This document shows positions 1 through 10,976 of a stretch of DNA of 64,000 bases, piece after piece. The notes beneath the pieces are model-generated. The model was not told the DNA's origin. It made no database searches and saw only the letters and a list, made by a program, of their open reading frames with translations. This DNA is from Typha latifolia (Eukaryota; Streptophyta; Magnoliopsida; Poales; Typhaceae): the NCBI GenBank assembly GCA_019914945.1, contig CM034099.1:3720001-3784000 (forward strand), read 5' to 3'. The position numbers and the translations under genes were made by a program. Numbering within the stretch: position 1 is the first letter of the stretch; the number at the start of each line of letters is the position of its first letter.

Positions 1-73
1 GGTATAGTGCGATACTTCCATTATTGTGGGTAGAGTTGGTCATAGTCTCCTAACTAGTGCGCTATTTGACTAG

Positions 74-1345
74 GATCCTAAAAGAACCGGACATAGGGGA
101 TTTGGTTTTGTTACTTTTGCTGAAGATGGTGTAGCAGATCGCGTTTCACGCAGAACTCATGAAATTCTAGGACAGGAGGTACGTGATTTTAAAAGATTTA
201 TATATATATATATGTTTGTTTATACATATGCATGCTCATATGGATTGAATTATAAAATAAAAGTGTATATCTAGAATGGGAGGGTATCTTAGCTCATAAA
301 TAATGCATTAAACAATGCAAATGGACTAATGCCATTACCAAAATACATATGCCTGTTTCATACATTAATGTATTGTACTTTGAAGGGTATTGAAATTAGG
401 TGCTTCTTGAGATTGTATATGCAGGAAGTCCAGGAGGCAGCTAAGATTAAATTGAAGACTACCTTGATGTGAACCTATTTTATTATTATTGTGTATTATA
501 TATGACAAAGTTGTTATTTGATATAGAATTATGCATAAAGAAGAGGCTCAACTTTCAGTGACAGGATTTATATATGTTTATATTGTTAATGCAGGAAAGT
601 AGTTTTTCTTTTTCTTTTTTTGAATTTAATGATCTGCATAATAGAAACAGAACCCAATAGTATATGGTTAATTTGAGGAAGGTTTACAGGTTGATGTTGT
701 ATGCAATACACAAAAATTAGTTTGTGTGTAGATTGGTTAAAGCATATACGTGCAATCTCAGTAAAGTTTTGTTCAGTAGTTGTTTTTCTGTAATTTCTTT
801 CAATAGGTTGTGGAGATTTAAATTCCTCGTCTTCGTAAGCCAGACGTTTTTCCTAACTTTTGATCCCCTATATGCCGTATTATATTAAATTTGATGCAAG
901 TGCTGGATTTCCAATCAGGTTGCTATAGACTCCGCTACACCTCTTGATGATGCTGGTGCAAGTGAAGGTTATGTGGAACCCCCTGAGGCATATGGAGGAT
1001 ATGGTCCCATGAGATCTTATGGAAGACTCTATGGCAGCCTTGATTTCGATGATGTAAGTGAATAGCACAATCTTGCACACGAATTTATATTTAAATCACC
1101 AGTTTGGATGAGGGATAAAGTAATTTTTTTGTGAAGCTATTGTTTAATGATGTAGAATTACATCTGGTAAGGCAATAGTTGATGTTCTTCTTCCCAAACT
1201 TTCTACCATCTGTGCCTTTTGTACTATGCTAATTTATATATATGCCTTTCCCCTTACTCGCTCTTTTCTCTTATTACAGTATGGTTATGGTGCCAGTGGC
1301 AGCAGCAGGCCATCCAGAATGGGTTGGCGGTACAAACCTTATTAG
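74..1345 (+). CDS. RRM RNA-binding protein (hnRNP-like), 3' end only
   Basis: The last three exons of a gene that begins left of the window: 74-178, 919-1053 and 1280-1345. All three junctions are phase 0 with AG acceptors and GT donors. The first visible exon encodes the RNP1 half of an RNA recognition motif (RGFGFVTF, residues of strand beta-3) and the following helix (DRVSRR). The second and third exons encode a Gly/Tyr/Ser-rich tail ending WRYKPY. This matches plant hnRNP A/B-like or DAZAP1-like single-strand RNA-binding proteins, which act in nuclear RNA processing. Bases 1-73 are intron: the exon frame has an in-frame TAG at 71-73, which is also where the AG acceptor lies. The protein start and any earlier RRM are outside the window, so the exact subfamily is not settled. 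Confidence 0.85.
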
Positions 1346-3343
1346 TGCAGCACGCTGCAAGCAAAATGTCACTCAGTTAACATTTTCCTTAGCTTTGTAG
1401 AACACTAAGTTGGTTTGAAATTGATCTCTCTCTACATAACTGGTGATTTGATCTATGATCTATCTGTACCTAATGTTTATGGGACGAAATTATGAATTCC
1501 TCGTGGACAATTGCAAATGTTTCCTTGAGCAGAGTTCATTGTTCTCCATATTTAGAATGATCACCTAATAAGTTTGTCTCGTCGAGCATCTACTCAACTC
1601 TCTTGTTCGTGAGGGGATAATTTCCCAGTGATACACAAAGAAACGCCTCTAGGTTTGCTAATCTTGGAAGAGGACGTCTCCATTAAAATAAACAGCGTTC
1701 TTTATCTACTTGATAACGAAGAAAAATAATAATAAAAAAACAGGTTCCAAAGAAGCGACTTCCCACTGGGCGATGAAAAGCATGCACACAGGAAGTGAAA
1801 AATAAAAGGCGAACAAATAAATAACTTTTGGCATCCTTTCAAGTCCCGATGAAGAAGTGTGCAACTTTCTTCTTTCTTTAATGTCTCAATGCCGTGGGAC
1901 GAAGGGATAAGGTAGGAAGCGATAGGAGGATTGGTTGGTGGATAAAGAGAAGGGATGCATGAACCATGCATGCATGTGAGCATATCCAATACTTCGGGCT
2001 GCAGAGAGAACGTGTCGCCTTGCGGAGACCATCTTCTGGATCACTTATTAATGGCAGGAGAGGGAACAAAGAAACCGATGCTTCTCTGCAATCTGCCTGC
2101 ATGGATCCTGTTCTCAAACCACAGGCAAAGACCTCCATTCCACTTTGCTAGCTACTCTTAAAGGGACAGATAAAACAATCAAACTTTCAATCAATTTTTT
2201 GAAGCTTACTTACTACTCTTTGTAGATATGATAAAGAGTTGTATGGAAACAAAAAACAAAAATTTCAGCCTTCTGAGGGTGTGACTAAGATTAGATGGAG
2301 TCCTCCAGGAAAAGATTAAAATAATGAAAATTGAAACAAAGAGAGCTCACTGTCGGTGTTCCCAGAACACCATCTTGGCATGCTACCGACAGAGAAAGCA
2401 ACAGTCGTTTTCACGTCTGATTTCTTGCTTCTTTTTTTTTTTTTTTTTTTTTTTTTCTCTCTACTTTTTTTCTCCGTTTACATTCATTACCAGCAAGGTG
2501 TAGACAAGGAAATTATTGATAGTATATATTATTCTGCATACAATAAATATATGTGACAGTTATCTATCAACAAGTGGAATAAACCGAGAAAATTACACCA
2601 TTTTTACCTTTTTCCAACTTTATTATTTATCTCATTATGTGCATAAATAAATATACTCTTCTGTGAAAAATCGAGACTAAAAAAGCGAGAAACGTGACTA
2701 CCGTTGGATCTCCGTTCTCGGCGGCAACGCAGGCATTTAAAAATTCTAAAACGATGCGCAGAACCTGCATTGCTCTCTGATCTTCCATGTGAGTCGTTTT
2801 AAATGGTTTCTTTTGAATTGTTGTTCTTCTTTTTTAAATAAATATAATTTATGTGAAAAATATTAGAAATGACAATCGTATCGAGTAATATGAAATACAC
2901 AGTACTATATATAAAAAATTACAATCGTTATATTTATCCAATATAGATTCTATCACTGTAGTTGGCTAGTTAGGTTACACCAGAAGGTCACCGGTAAACG
3001 ATTCCCCTCCTATGTTGGGAATTGATGCTTGAAAAAAATTTTAGTGGCATATTAGTTTTATATGCTTACGGTTTGAACTTATTTGTTATGAGAATTAATT
3101 AAATTGTCTAATTTATATATTTATTAATATCTCCAAAGACACATGATCCATAAAAGATTTAAAAAAAAAGAAAGAAGAAGTTATAATTACAAAAACGCCC
3201 TTGTACCACCGCAGGCTTTATATTATTCTTTCGCCTCATCCATTTCCATTAGGTTGTTCACTGTAGCTAGCTAGCATCCTATCTTCTCTACGCAAGATTC
3301 TACGACAACTCCAAACTCCATCTTCTTCTCCCTCAAGAAGCAA
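1346..3343. other. Intergenic: 3' UTR of RRM gene, then promoter of bHLH gene
   Basis: No gene is supported here. The first 200 bases or so look like the 3' UTR of the RRM gene. A slightly GC-richer block at about 1880-2150 has short ORFs on both strands, none with recognisable domains. A poly-T run lies near 2429-2457. From about 2620 the sequence is AT-rich promoter-like DNA leading to the bHLH gene. Confidence 0.6.
3217..3227 (+). promoter_or_regulatory. Candidate TATA box of HECATE-type gene
   Basis: A TTTATATTATT string lies about 120 bases upstream of the bHLH start codon, in the expected orientation and with a CT-rich leader after it. The call rests only on composition and spacing. 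Confidence 0.4.
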
Positions 3344-3811
3344 ATGGATGTGGGATTCTTCAGGGCACCGGCAGATGCTTACAAGGAAATGAACTCGAAC
3401 GACTTCTCCAAGCAACCGTCGCTCGAGTTCATAACTGGAGCTTCTCACGGCCACGTGCCGGTGGCGGCGATGAGGGAGGCGATATTTCACGTGGCGGCCA
3501 TGCAGCCGATCGACATCGACCCGGCGGCGGTCAAGCCGCCGAAGCGGCGGAACGTGAAGATATCGAAGGACCCGCAGAGCGTGGCGGCGCGGCACCGGCG
3601 GGAGCGGATCAGCGAGCGGATCCGGATCTTGCAGCGGCTCGTCCCCGGCGGCACCAAGATGGACACCGCCTCCATGCTCGACGAGGCCGTCCATTATATG
3701 AAGTTCCTCAAGACTCAGCTGCAGTCGCTAGAGCGGGCCGCCGCCGCCGTGAACCCGAACGCCGAGCTACGGTTGTTAGCTCGTCAAACTTGTTTTAAGC
3801 ATTTTAATTGA
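3344..3811 (+). CDS. HECATE-type bHLH transcription factor
   Basis: An intronless ORF of 155 residues. The bHLH domain covers roughly residues 77-130: the basic stretch is [19 protein letters not shown], followed by ILQRLVPGG and helix two ([16 protein letters not shown]). The block before it (AAMREAIF, then [18 protein letters not shown]) is characteristic of the HEC1/HEC2 group. In Arabidopsis these proteins act in gynoecium and meristem development, partly with SPATULA. The basic region has Ala where canonical E-box binders have Glu (VAARHRR), a known feature of this subgroup, so DNA contact may depend on a partner. The ATG follows a TATA-containing promoter and no upstream in-frame start competes. 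The last 15 residues do not look like the family and may be aberrant (see findings). INDEHISCENT-like or HEC3-like assignments fit less well because of the HRR rather than RRR core. Confidence 0.9.
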   Translation: MDVGFFRAPADAYKEMNSNDFSKQPSLEFITGASHGHVPVAAMREAIFHVAAMQPIDIDPAAVKPPKRRNVKISKDPQSVAARHRRERISERIRILQRLVPGGTKMDTASMLDEAVHYMKFLKTQLQSLERAAAAVNPNAELRLLARQTCFKHFN

Positions 3812-6800
3812 TAGACTCAAGACGGTGGATTTGAATTTGATAGGTTGGTATGTTCTTGTTGATAGGTTGGATCGAGGGGATTTGAACTCAGGATCTCTTG
3901 CTGTCTACGAGCCAAAAGAAGAGGTTGTCACGAGTCCTCCTTCACAATTGTTGCAGAATGGAAATGGAGATGAGTGGTGGAAGTGTTAAGATGAACTAAT
4001 AATAAGAAGACTATAGTGTGTGAAATTGAAATACTGTTTCTATATATATGGATCCTTTGCGATGTGAAACATAATGATGAAGTATATCAATAGTGGAGAC
4101 TTTGAGTTAGCTTCCTTTTGCATGTTAATTAGACCTGGTTACAAATTTGGTCAATAGGAACAAGGTACTGTCATTCTGAGACACTGTTCTCTTCTACTTC
4201 ATTTGTGGTGATCAAATCAGTGACAGAGTTCTTTTGACTCTATTAACTTTTAGACCTTCTCTGCTTTGCGACTAATATTCGAACTCGATTAGTTAGTCTC
4301 ATTTTTTTAGTCTTAATTTTTTTAAAAAATAAACTTAATTATATATATAAAAAATAAAAATATATTTAGTTACAGAACTAGTTCAAAAAGAATTCTTAAA
4401 CTCAAAACAAATAAGAACTTAACTCCTACTCATAATAAGAGTTTCACAGAATCAATAAAGTTCATATAAAATTCAACAGGGATATGGCCCAGGACTCCCA
4501 ACAAGACCCATAAATTGAACTTTTCGTTCCTGTAGACCCTCTTCCACAATTATGATCATCCAACATGATATAATGATCTACTTTTACACAAACGTAATTC
4601 TTATAACGTTCATACTAGTATCCAGAACAAAATTAAATGTGAGATATCATCCGAGTAGAAACTAAAAAGTTTTGATCAATTCTCAGATGTTTATCCATTC
4701 ATTCAAGAAGCATAAGCTTCCAATTTTCTTTGCTTGGGATCACACCGCTAATTTCTAGACATGAAAAAGAACACATCATTGTCAAATACCCATCTCTTCC
4801 AAAGATCTCCAGCAATGCATGTCATCTGGTCCTTCGTAAGCAAAAGAAGCCAAGAATCTGAAATTTACCACCTTAATCATCCTGTACGAGTCACTATATA
4901 TCCCTGAGAGTGTGCTGAAATAATGTTACGCAGCTACATATGCTTACAAAAAGACAATCTTTACTTGATACTAGACATAGCAAGCTATATATTGCTAAAT
5001 TGCTTGTAAACCCCAAATTCTATCTCTTACAAGAATGAATGGACGTGCTCATCATTATCATCAGCATCATAATCAGTCATCATGCAAGTTCTTTCTCCAC
5101 AATATGGATTGGCCAGAGCAGTTAAAGATGAGAAGGCCTTGTTTGTTTTAAGTTTAGGGATCCCCTCTAAATTGGTTTAGAAATCTCTAAATTGGTTTAG
5201 AAATCTCTAAATTGGTTAGTAATCAAAACATCTTTTCATATTTTTCATATCTAATCAAGTTTACTCTTAAAAAAATCAAGCCTAAAAAATAAAACTAACT
5301 AATCAAATTCGAGGCTTAACCTCAAACCAAATAAGGCCCAAAAGTTTAACAAAGTTTATGACCAACTACCAGCCAGACTAGGAAGGAAGTGATTTTACTG
5401 AAGAGGTGGTGAAAGACCAAATCTGTGATATAGGAGGGCAGTACAAAGAGATATTATACATTTTAATTTGACAAAGAGACTTACATTAAGTTGAGCTAAA
5501 TGAAAAAAAAGTATCCATGTAGCCAGCCCGAGACACAACCTCAGTTGCAACTCAAGAGATAGGCTTCAAAAGTCATCTAAAGAAGAGGGAGAAGAACAAC
5601 AAATTGTCTTGAGGATTTGGGACTTACCCTCAATTTTGAGGTATGAGTTAGCCAAATAAACAAATGTGAAGCTTAATCTCAAGCATGATGTAAATTCTAG
5701 AACCAATACATCCAAGATTTCATCCGCACCAAGCATCTTTAAAAAATGAACTTCCATTGATTAGCACTTTTAGACAGGCTTAAAAGTCAATCTCCCTAAG
5801 AATCATTTTGCAAATATAAAGGTACACTCTAAGACTTTCATACTTTCTACTCTTTAAATCTGAAACTTGTGCATTCCAGTTCCCATCAGAAATAAGTAGG
5901 AAAGAATAGTTCTTAAGAAGATAAGGTAACTAGATAAGAGCATCAGAAACAGCATCAATGGTGTAATGATCAAACAGTTAGGAATTCCCTAAAAGGAATT
6001 TACAAGATACATGACTTGGCCAATCTTCCAATTACATATAGTCATCTTATTCTACTTTCTTTGAAAGTTGAATTTCAACGAATTATCAATTGTTTAATAT
6101 AAGCTCATTTTGAGGTCTATTCTGGTTACTTTCTTATCTTTATTCACTTCTTAATTCTAGTTTGATGAATGGTGTTCCTTTGATGGACCATGCAAGCTCC
6201 AAGTGTCAAGATATCCAGAAACAGGATGCAACAAACTCACTATCTCTACATACTGTGTGTACACATAACTTGCATGTATTGAATTATAAAATTAATAGGA
6301 CCAGTGTTAATGTACCGAATGTAATGTATGCATGTATATATTGTAAAACTAGTAAGACCTTTATGTTAAATCTGGCAAGACACAAAGTTACAAACTAACC
6401 CTTGCTAGAAGTATTAATAATGAGAAAAAAAGTTCCTGCAGCTGAAGACTTTGCAGAAGATCAAGCCATCACTGTTCTGTTAGTAGAAATAGTTATCACC
6501 TGCTTGAAAGTGCCTGCAAGTCTGACACATGAAAACCCCAAATTGGAGAAGCAGCTTACATTAAAAAGAAGTATGTCAAGTTCAAATAAGAATATTACCA
6601 TAATGAAGTATACTTTATCCTTGCCAGAAGTCAGGAACTATATAATATTACTGAGTACCTTGATACAGATTCACTAGAAATACACCACCCGGCAATAAAG
6701 AAGTTCACAGATAATTTTCTAGAACATAGAAAGACCAAAGTTTAGCAGATCGTCTAACCACTAAAGATGTTTTGGGTGATCTGACACTAGAGAACATTAA

Positions 6801-7398
6801 CAGTACAACACATCATGCTCACACTTCTTCGGTGTGCATTCTTAGATATGTATAACAGAGGAGATTATCTATCCTTATCTTGGCATGCCTAACAAGAAAT
6901 AAAAATTTCAGGAGTTAATATTGTCATGACTGGATCGAGACTTTTGTTTTAATGGCAAGTCTTGATGCAATGTTACTTGTTCAATGATAAGTGTCTCTAT
7001 TTGTCATAATCCTCATAGATCTCCAGAGAAAAGAAATCCATATATGCAGTGTCTGCAGGTTACACTACTGAAAAAAGTAATCCATAATCAGCAAAAGTCT
7101 AGGCACACTTGCATCTGTTAATTTTAAATATCACATCCCATATAGATAAGACTGCTAAAAAGTAAATTAAAAAACATGGCAGAAATAAACAACAGCGGAC
7201 TTGATTATATTCATCAAAGAATTACTACAGGTGTCCACTAAACAGAAACAGAACAAATAAATGAACGACCTAACCACGCATTAGTTTACAGGGACATGAT
7301 TAGTTAACCAAACATGATCATAACATAGTACACAGTACGTTGAAACTTGAAAGATGATTGTATCTTCAAGAACAAGAATATGCAGACGCTTCAGCTAG
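3812..7398. other. Intergenic between bHLH and TPR genes
   Basis: A 3.6-kb AT-rich spacer between a plus-strand gene end and a minus-strand gene end. It holds the 3' UTRs of both genes and one inverted-repeat element at 5135-5338. The short ORFs (for example 6162-6398 and 6402-6677) show no domain or codon pattern and are treated as chance. Confidence 0.6.
5135..5338. mobile_element. MITE-like element with terminal inverted repeats
   Basis: The left end reads GGCCTTGTTTGTTTTAAG and the right end, reverse-complemented, reads GGCCTTATTTGGTTTGAG. About 18 of the first 24 positions match. The element is about 204 bp, AT-rich and has no ORF. Inside its left arm a 20-base unit (AAATTGGTTTAGAAATCTCT) is repeated about two and a half times. 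The GGCCTTGTTTGG-type terminus is common among plant non-autonomous DNA transposons. I could not find a clean target-site duplication, so the superfamily is open. Confidence 0.55.
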
Positions 7399-9900
7399 TC
7401 AAGGATCTCCTTCTGAGCTTTTAGAATGCAAATTAAAACATGTGCACTTATCTTTCATAGCTTCAGACTCCCTCCCATACTCCTTGAATTTATACTCCTC
7501 CTGCTTGAAAGCTGATGGCACCTTCCCTTCACTGTAGCACTGGTTACACAAGCTAAAGCGATTCTTTGTCTCCTTGAATCTTGACCCTATGATTGGGTAT
7601 CGACATATTGAACAAGTATGCCGACCATGACGAACGCGATCACCATCTTCAAGCTTCACCAATGTGCCTAAGATCCCAAAACCCCAGTCTGGATCATTGA
7701 ACATCTCAAGAAACTCAGTATACGACACCATTGAAGGATCAGATTCTCCATGCAATTCCAGCATGTCACTAACACCATGTGAAGGGATATAAACAGCACG
7801 CAGCTGCTTAATATAAGCTAAGGCATCACTCCTCCTGATATGTGTTCCACCTTCATTTGATGGCCGCCATAGAAGAGATTCAAAGACAACCCGCTTGCGG
7901 CGGTCAGTAGGGCCAGCACAGATAGGGGCAAGAACAGCGAAGAACAACCCAAGATCCACCCGACCTGAGCCAGAGCCGTCCAATACTGAGAGAATCCTCT
8001 CATTGATCGCCTTGACAGCCCCTTGGAACGTCTCCGCTTTCAGGAAGCGGAGAAGCCTCCGGAGAATCACTTCCAAAGCAGCCTTGCGAATTGACTTCTC
8101 AGGGACTCCAGTCCCGGAATAGGATATAGGCACATCTGTCTCATTCATTTCCTTCTTCAGGAGCTCCACGTCACAGTGGCTGAGCCTCGTGAGCCGCTGG
8201 AATGCCCTGATGTCAAGGGCATTGGCCAAATCCAACCTCAGGGTAGTTTTTCTTCCCACCCTCTTGAACTTGGAAGGCTCCACGACGAGAAACCCCCCTT
8301 CTTGGTCGGCGCCGTTTCCCTTGGGGATCTTCTTCTTCTTCTTCTTCTGCAGTGTCTTGAGATGGGCGATGGCATCATACAATTCTACTCTCTGGGTCAT
8401 CTTGAAGGCATCCTTGAGGGCCTTCTTTGCCTCCTCTGACTCCCCTTGGCCCAGGAAAGCCACTGCCTTGTTCAGCTGGGCACGCCAGTGGTTCGGCCGG
8501 AAGCCTAACACCCGAGTGTACATCTCCGATGCCCTAGCAAATCGCCCCGCATCCATGTACAGACCTCCGAGGTTATACAGCGCGTCGACATGCCCTGGCT
8601 TCAAATCGATCGCTTTCTGGAACTCCTGGATCGCCCGGTCATCCTCCCCCATCGCATGAAGTGCCGACCCAAGATCACAATGTGCGTCGGCATAGTCCGG
8701 CTTTAAGAAGACCGCCTCCTGTAATGCTTTCTCCGCGGCGCGATACTCCCCAACTCCAAAGAGGGCACTGCCCAATAGCTTGAGGGCTCGGAAATGGGTG
8801 GGGCAGAGAATTGCAGCCTCTCGGTAGTGCTCGCAAGCGCCCAACATCATGCCTTCGCTCTCCATGGCGATTCCCAAATTGACATGGATCTGAGGAAGGA
8901 TGCTCGCCGACTGGGCGCCCCCGGCCTCGGCAGCCTCGAGTGCGAGCAAAAACTCCTCCTTGGCTTCGCCGTGGCGGCCGAGAGCGTAGAGGGAGTTACC
9001 TGTGCGGAAGTGGGATCGCACGTCCGTGGGCTGGAGCTCGCACGCACGGCGGAAGCTGACGAGGGCATCGCGGAAGAGGCAATGCTCGTAGAGGGCGCGG
9101 CCGATGACCATCTGGTTGTCGAAGGCCTCCTCGCGGGATCGGGCCGCGTCGGCGCGGCGGCGGAGGACGGCGACCTCCTTGACGAAGGTGAGGTAGTCGC
9201 GGCCGGTCTCGTCCCAAATCACGCGGTGCTCGGCCAAGGAAGAGGAGGAGTCCGAGGGGCCCATCTCGCGGGACCAGCCGGCGTCTGAGAAGGAGTCAAA
9301 ATTGTTGTTGTTGTTGCTGCTGCCGACCTCGGCGGCGGCGGCGGCGGAGGAGGAGGATTTCTGGAGGTGCTTGGAGCGGAGGCGCTTCACGAGGATCTCG
9401 AGGTCGTCGAGTAGCGCCCACGAGGAATCGAACGCGATGCCGTGGTTGGGCGACGCCGCCCACCGAGCTGTGGCGGGGCGCGTCGGGGGCGGCTGCTTGG
9501 AGACGAGCGAGTCATCAATGAGGACGGATGAGGACGCCTCTCCGGCGGCGGCGACGTCTCCGGGTGCCGCGGAAGAGGACGCCTCCCCATCGCCGTCGTC
9601 GTCATGGAGGCCGAGGGAGAGAGCGTCGAAGTCACGGTCGACGTCCCCGGCTCCATCGTCGTAGGTGCGGACGAGGCCGTCGAGGGTGAGTCCACGGTCG
9701 GGTTGGATGAAGTTGGCGTAGGTGCGGAAAACCTCGTCGAGGATGGCGCCGATTTGCTCGTCACTGAAACGGACCTTCCAGTTCACCGCCACCACGAGCG
9801 CCGCCATCTCCTCCCGGTTCAGCCCGCCGTCCCGGTTCACATCGAATCGCTCAAAGATCCGCCTCACCTTCTCCCCTCGAGCCCCTCGACCCGACTCCAT
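7399..9900 (-). CDS. EF-hand, TPR and ZZ-like zinc-finger protein (At1g05150/At2g32450 family)
   Basis: A single-exon gene of 833 residues if it starts at 9900. The ORF is open for another 25 residues upstream, but that part (a low-complexity GREGRRD stretch) does not fit the family, whereas MESGRGARGEKVRRIFERFD does. Near the N-terminus is an EF-hand loop (DVNRDGGLNREE) with good calcium ligands. A Ser/Ala-rich linker follows. Six or so TPR units lie at roughly residues 265-500 (for example ADAHCDLGSALHAMGEDDRA), then a poly-Lys tract, then a helical region. Near residues 758-810 paired cysteines (CSIC and CNQC) form a ZZ-like zinc finger, and the C-terminus is Cys/Lys-rich. The Arabidopsis homologues are called calcium-binding TPR proteins, and their role is poorly known. 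GC content falls steeply from the 5' to the 3' end. Confidence 0.92.
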   Translation of the reverse strand: MESGRGARGEKVRRIFERFDVNRDGGLNREEMAALVVAVNWKVRFSDEQIGAILDEVFRTYANFIQPDRGLTLDGLVRTYDDGAGDVDRDFDALSLGLHDDDGDGEASSSAAPGDVAAAGEASSSVLIDDSLVSKQPPPTRPATARWAASPNHGIAFDSSWALLDDLEILVKRLRSKHLQKSSSSAAAAAEVGSSNNNNNFDSFSDAGWSREMGPSDSSSSLAEHRVIWDETGRDYLTFVKEVAVLRRRADAARSREEAFDNQMVIGRALYEHCLFRDALVSFRRACELQPTDVRSHFRTGNSLYALGRHGEAKEEFLLALEAAEAGGAQSASILPQIHVNLGIAMESEGMMLGACEHYREAAILCPTHFRALKLLGSALFGVGEYRAAEKALQEAVFLKPDYADAHCDLGSALHAMGEDDRAIQEFQKAIDLKPGHVDALYNLGGLYMDAGRFARASEMYTRVLGFRPNHWRAQLNKAVAFLGQGESEEAKKALKDAFKMTQRVELYDAIAHLKTLQKKKKKKIPKGNGADQEGGFLVVEPSKFKRVGRKTTLRLDLANALDIRAFQRLTRLSHCDVELLKKEMNETDVPISYSGTGVPEKSIRKAALEVILRRLLRFLKAETFQGAVKAINERILSVLDGSGSGRVDLGLFFAVLAPICAGPTDRRKRVVFESLLWRPSNEGGTHIRRSDALAYIKQLRAVYIPSHGVSDMLELHGESDPSMVSYTEFLEMFNDPDWGFGILGTLVKLEDGDRVRHGRHTCSICRYPIIGSRFKETKNRFSLCNQCYSEGKVPSAFKQEEYKFKEYGRESEAMKDKCTCFNLHSKSSEGDP

Positions 9901-10976
9901 GTCTCTTCTCCCTTCCCTTCCCTTCCCTTCCCTAGAAGCAATAACTATCACATAGGGAAAAGAGAAGGAATCCAATCTCCTAAAATTAAATCCATCTTAA
10001 TCCAAACTTAAAACTCTGGAAGCTGTACGCCTTTCTCGACCAGATCCGCAGAGCGCAGAAGAGCAGGGAAGGAGAAAGGGAAAAAAAAAAAAAAATTAAA
10101 AGGGTCTGGTTGTTAATGATGGGAGTCATAATTATAAGCACGGAGATTACATGACCATAGTTTAACCATTTGGATTGGATTGGATTTTTTTTTCTGGGTC
10201 CAATAATTTGTGAAAAAAAGAAAAAGGAGGTAAAAAAAGAAAAAGGGAGAAGATTCGGGAGAGAGATAGAGAAAGTGTCGCTGGAGTGACAACGAGGACG
10301 GCCTTTTTTATTTTTAAAATTTCTTTTTGTTAATTTTTGCGATATTAGTACAACGGCCCACAGATTTGCCAGGCTGGGCCGGCGTGCGTGAAGCTGGGAA
10401 GAGGAGAAATTATATCTATCATAGATTCATAGGCGCTTGGTTTAACGTTACTATGCGGACTAAGATCTGACCTTTTATTTTATTCAAGTTAGTGAGGATT
10501 ATACGGTGGACGAGACACCCGCATAGAATATTTTGACTGAGTTTTAATTGTGTACCAAGGGTCCCGCATCCAGCTGTGATTTCGTCTTTTACAATGCAGA
10601 ACATTTTTGTTTCAGAACGAAGCAAAGCAAGAGGACAAGAAGCTACAGTTGGATTTGCATCGAACCAAAGCAACAAAGACTGAGTTGGATTTGCAGATTA
10701 AATAATCTACTCATGTTTCATTTCAGTAATAATATTCTTGATGACTAGGATATTCCACTGGAGTCCAACCTGGATATAATCGGGCTCGAGATGTGTCAGG
10801 CCCGAACACTTATCAGATCCGAACCCGGCCCGCTGAAATTTGGGTCGGGCTTTCCTAGATCCAGATCCGCATCCGAACCCAAACGCGGACTCCTTCAAGG
10901 AAGTTTCGCGAAGTCGGTGGCGACTTTAAAAGGGGTCGCGCAGAGAGGACTTCAGACGGATTTCTCGGAGGAAACC
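9901..10976. other. Divergent promoter region between TPR and SelK-like genes
   Basis: The two flanking genes are transcribed away from each other. The minus-strand leader contains a TTCCC/CTTCC repeat near 9911-9935 and a poly-A run near 10081-10097. Around 10770-10880 is a GC-richer patch with repeated GGGC/CCCGAACC motifs, of a kind often seen in degenerate plant repeats. No coding gene is supported. Confidence 0.5.

Noticed and set aside
3236..3694. 152-codon ORF antisense to the bHLH gene
   Set aside because: It is a mirror of GC-rich codons in the bHLH domain. It has no domain, and its Arg/Leu/Val/His composition is typical of shadow ORFs.
3860..3915. Possible tRNA-like T-loop (GATTTGAACTC) downstream of the bHLH gene
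   Set aside because: No acceptor stem or anticodon arm can be folded around it. The string is common in plant repeats.
8794..9664. Several long ORFs antisense or frame-shifted to the TPR gene
   Set aside because: They lie fully within the GC-rich TPR coding sequence and have low-complexity composition without family features.
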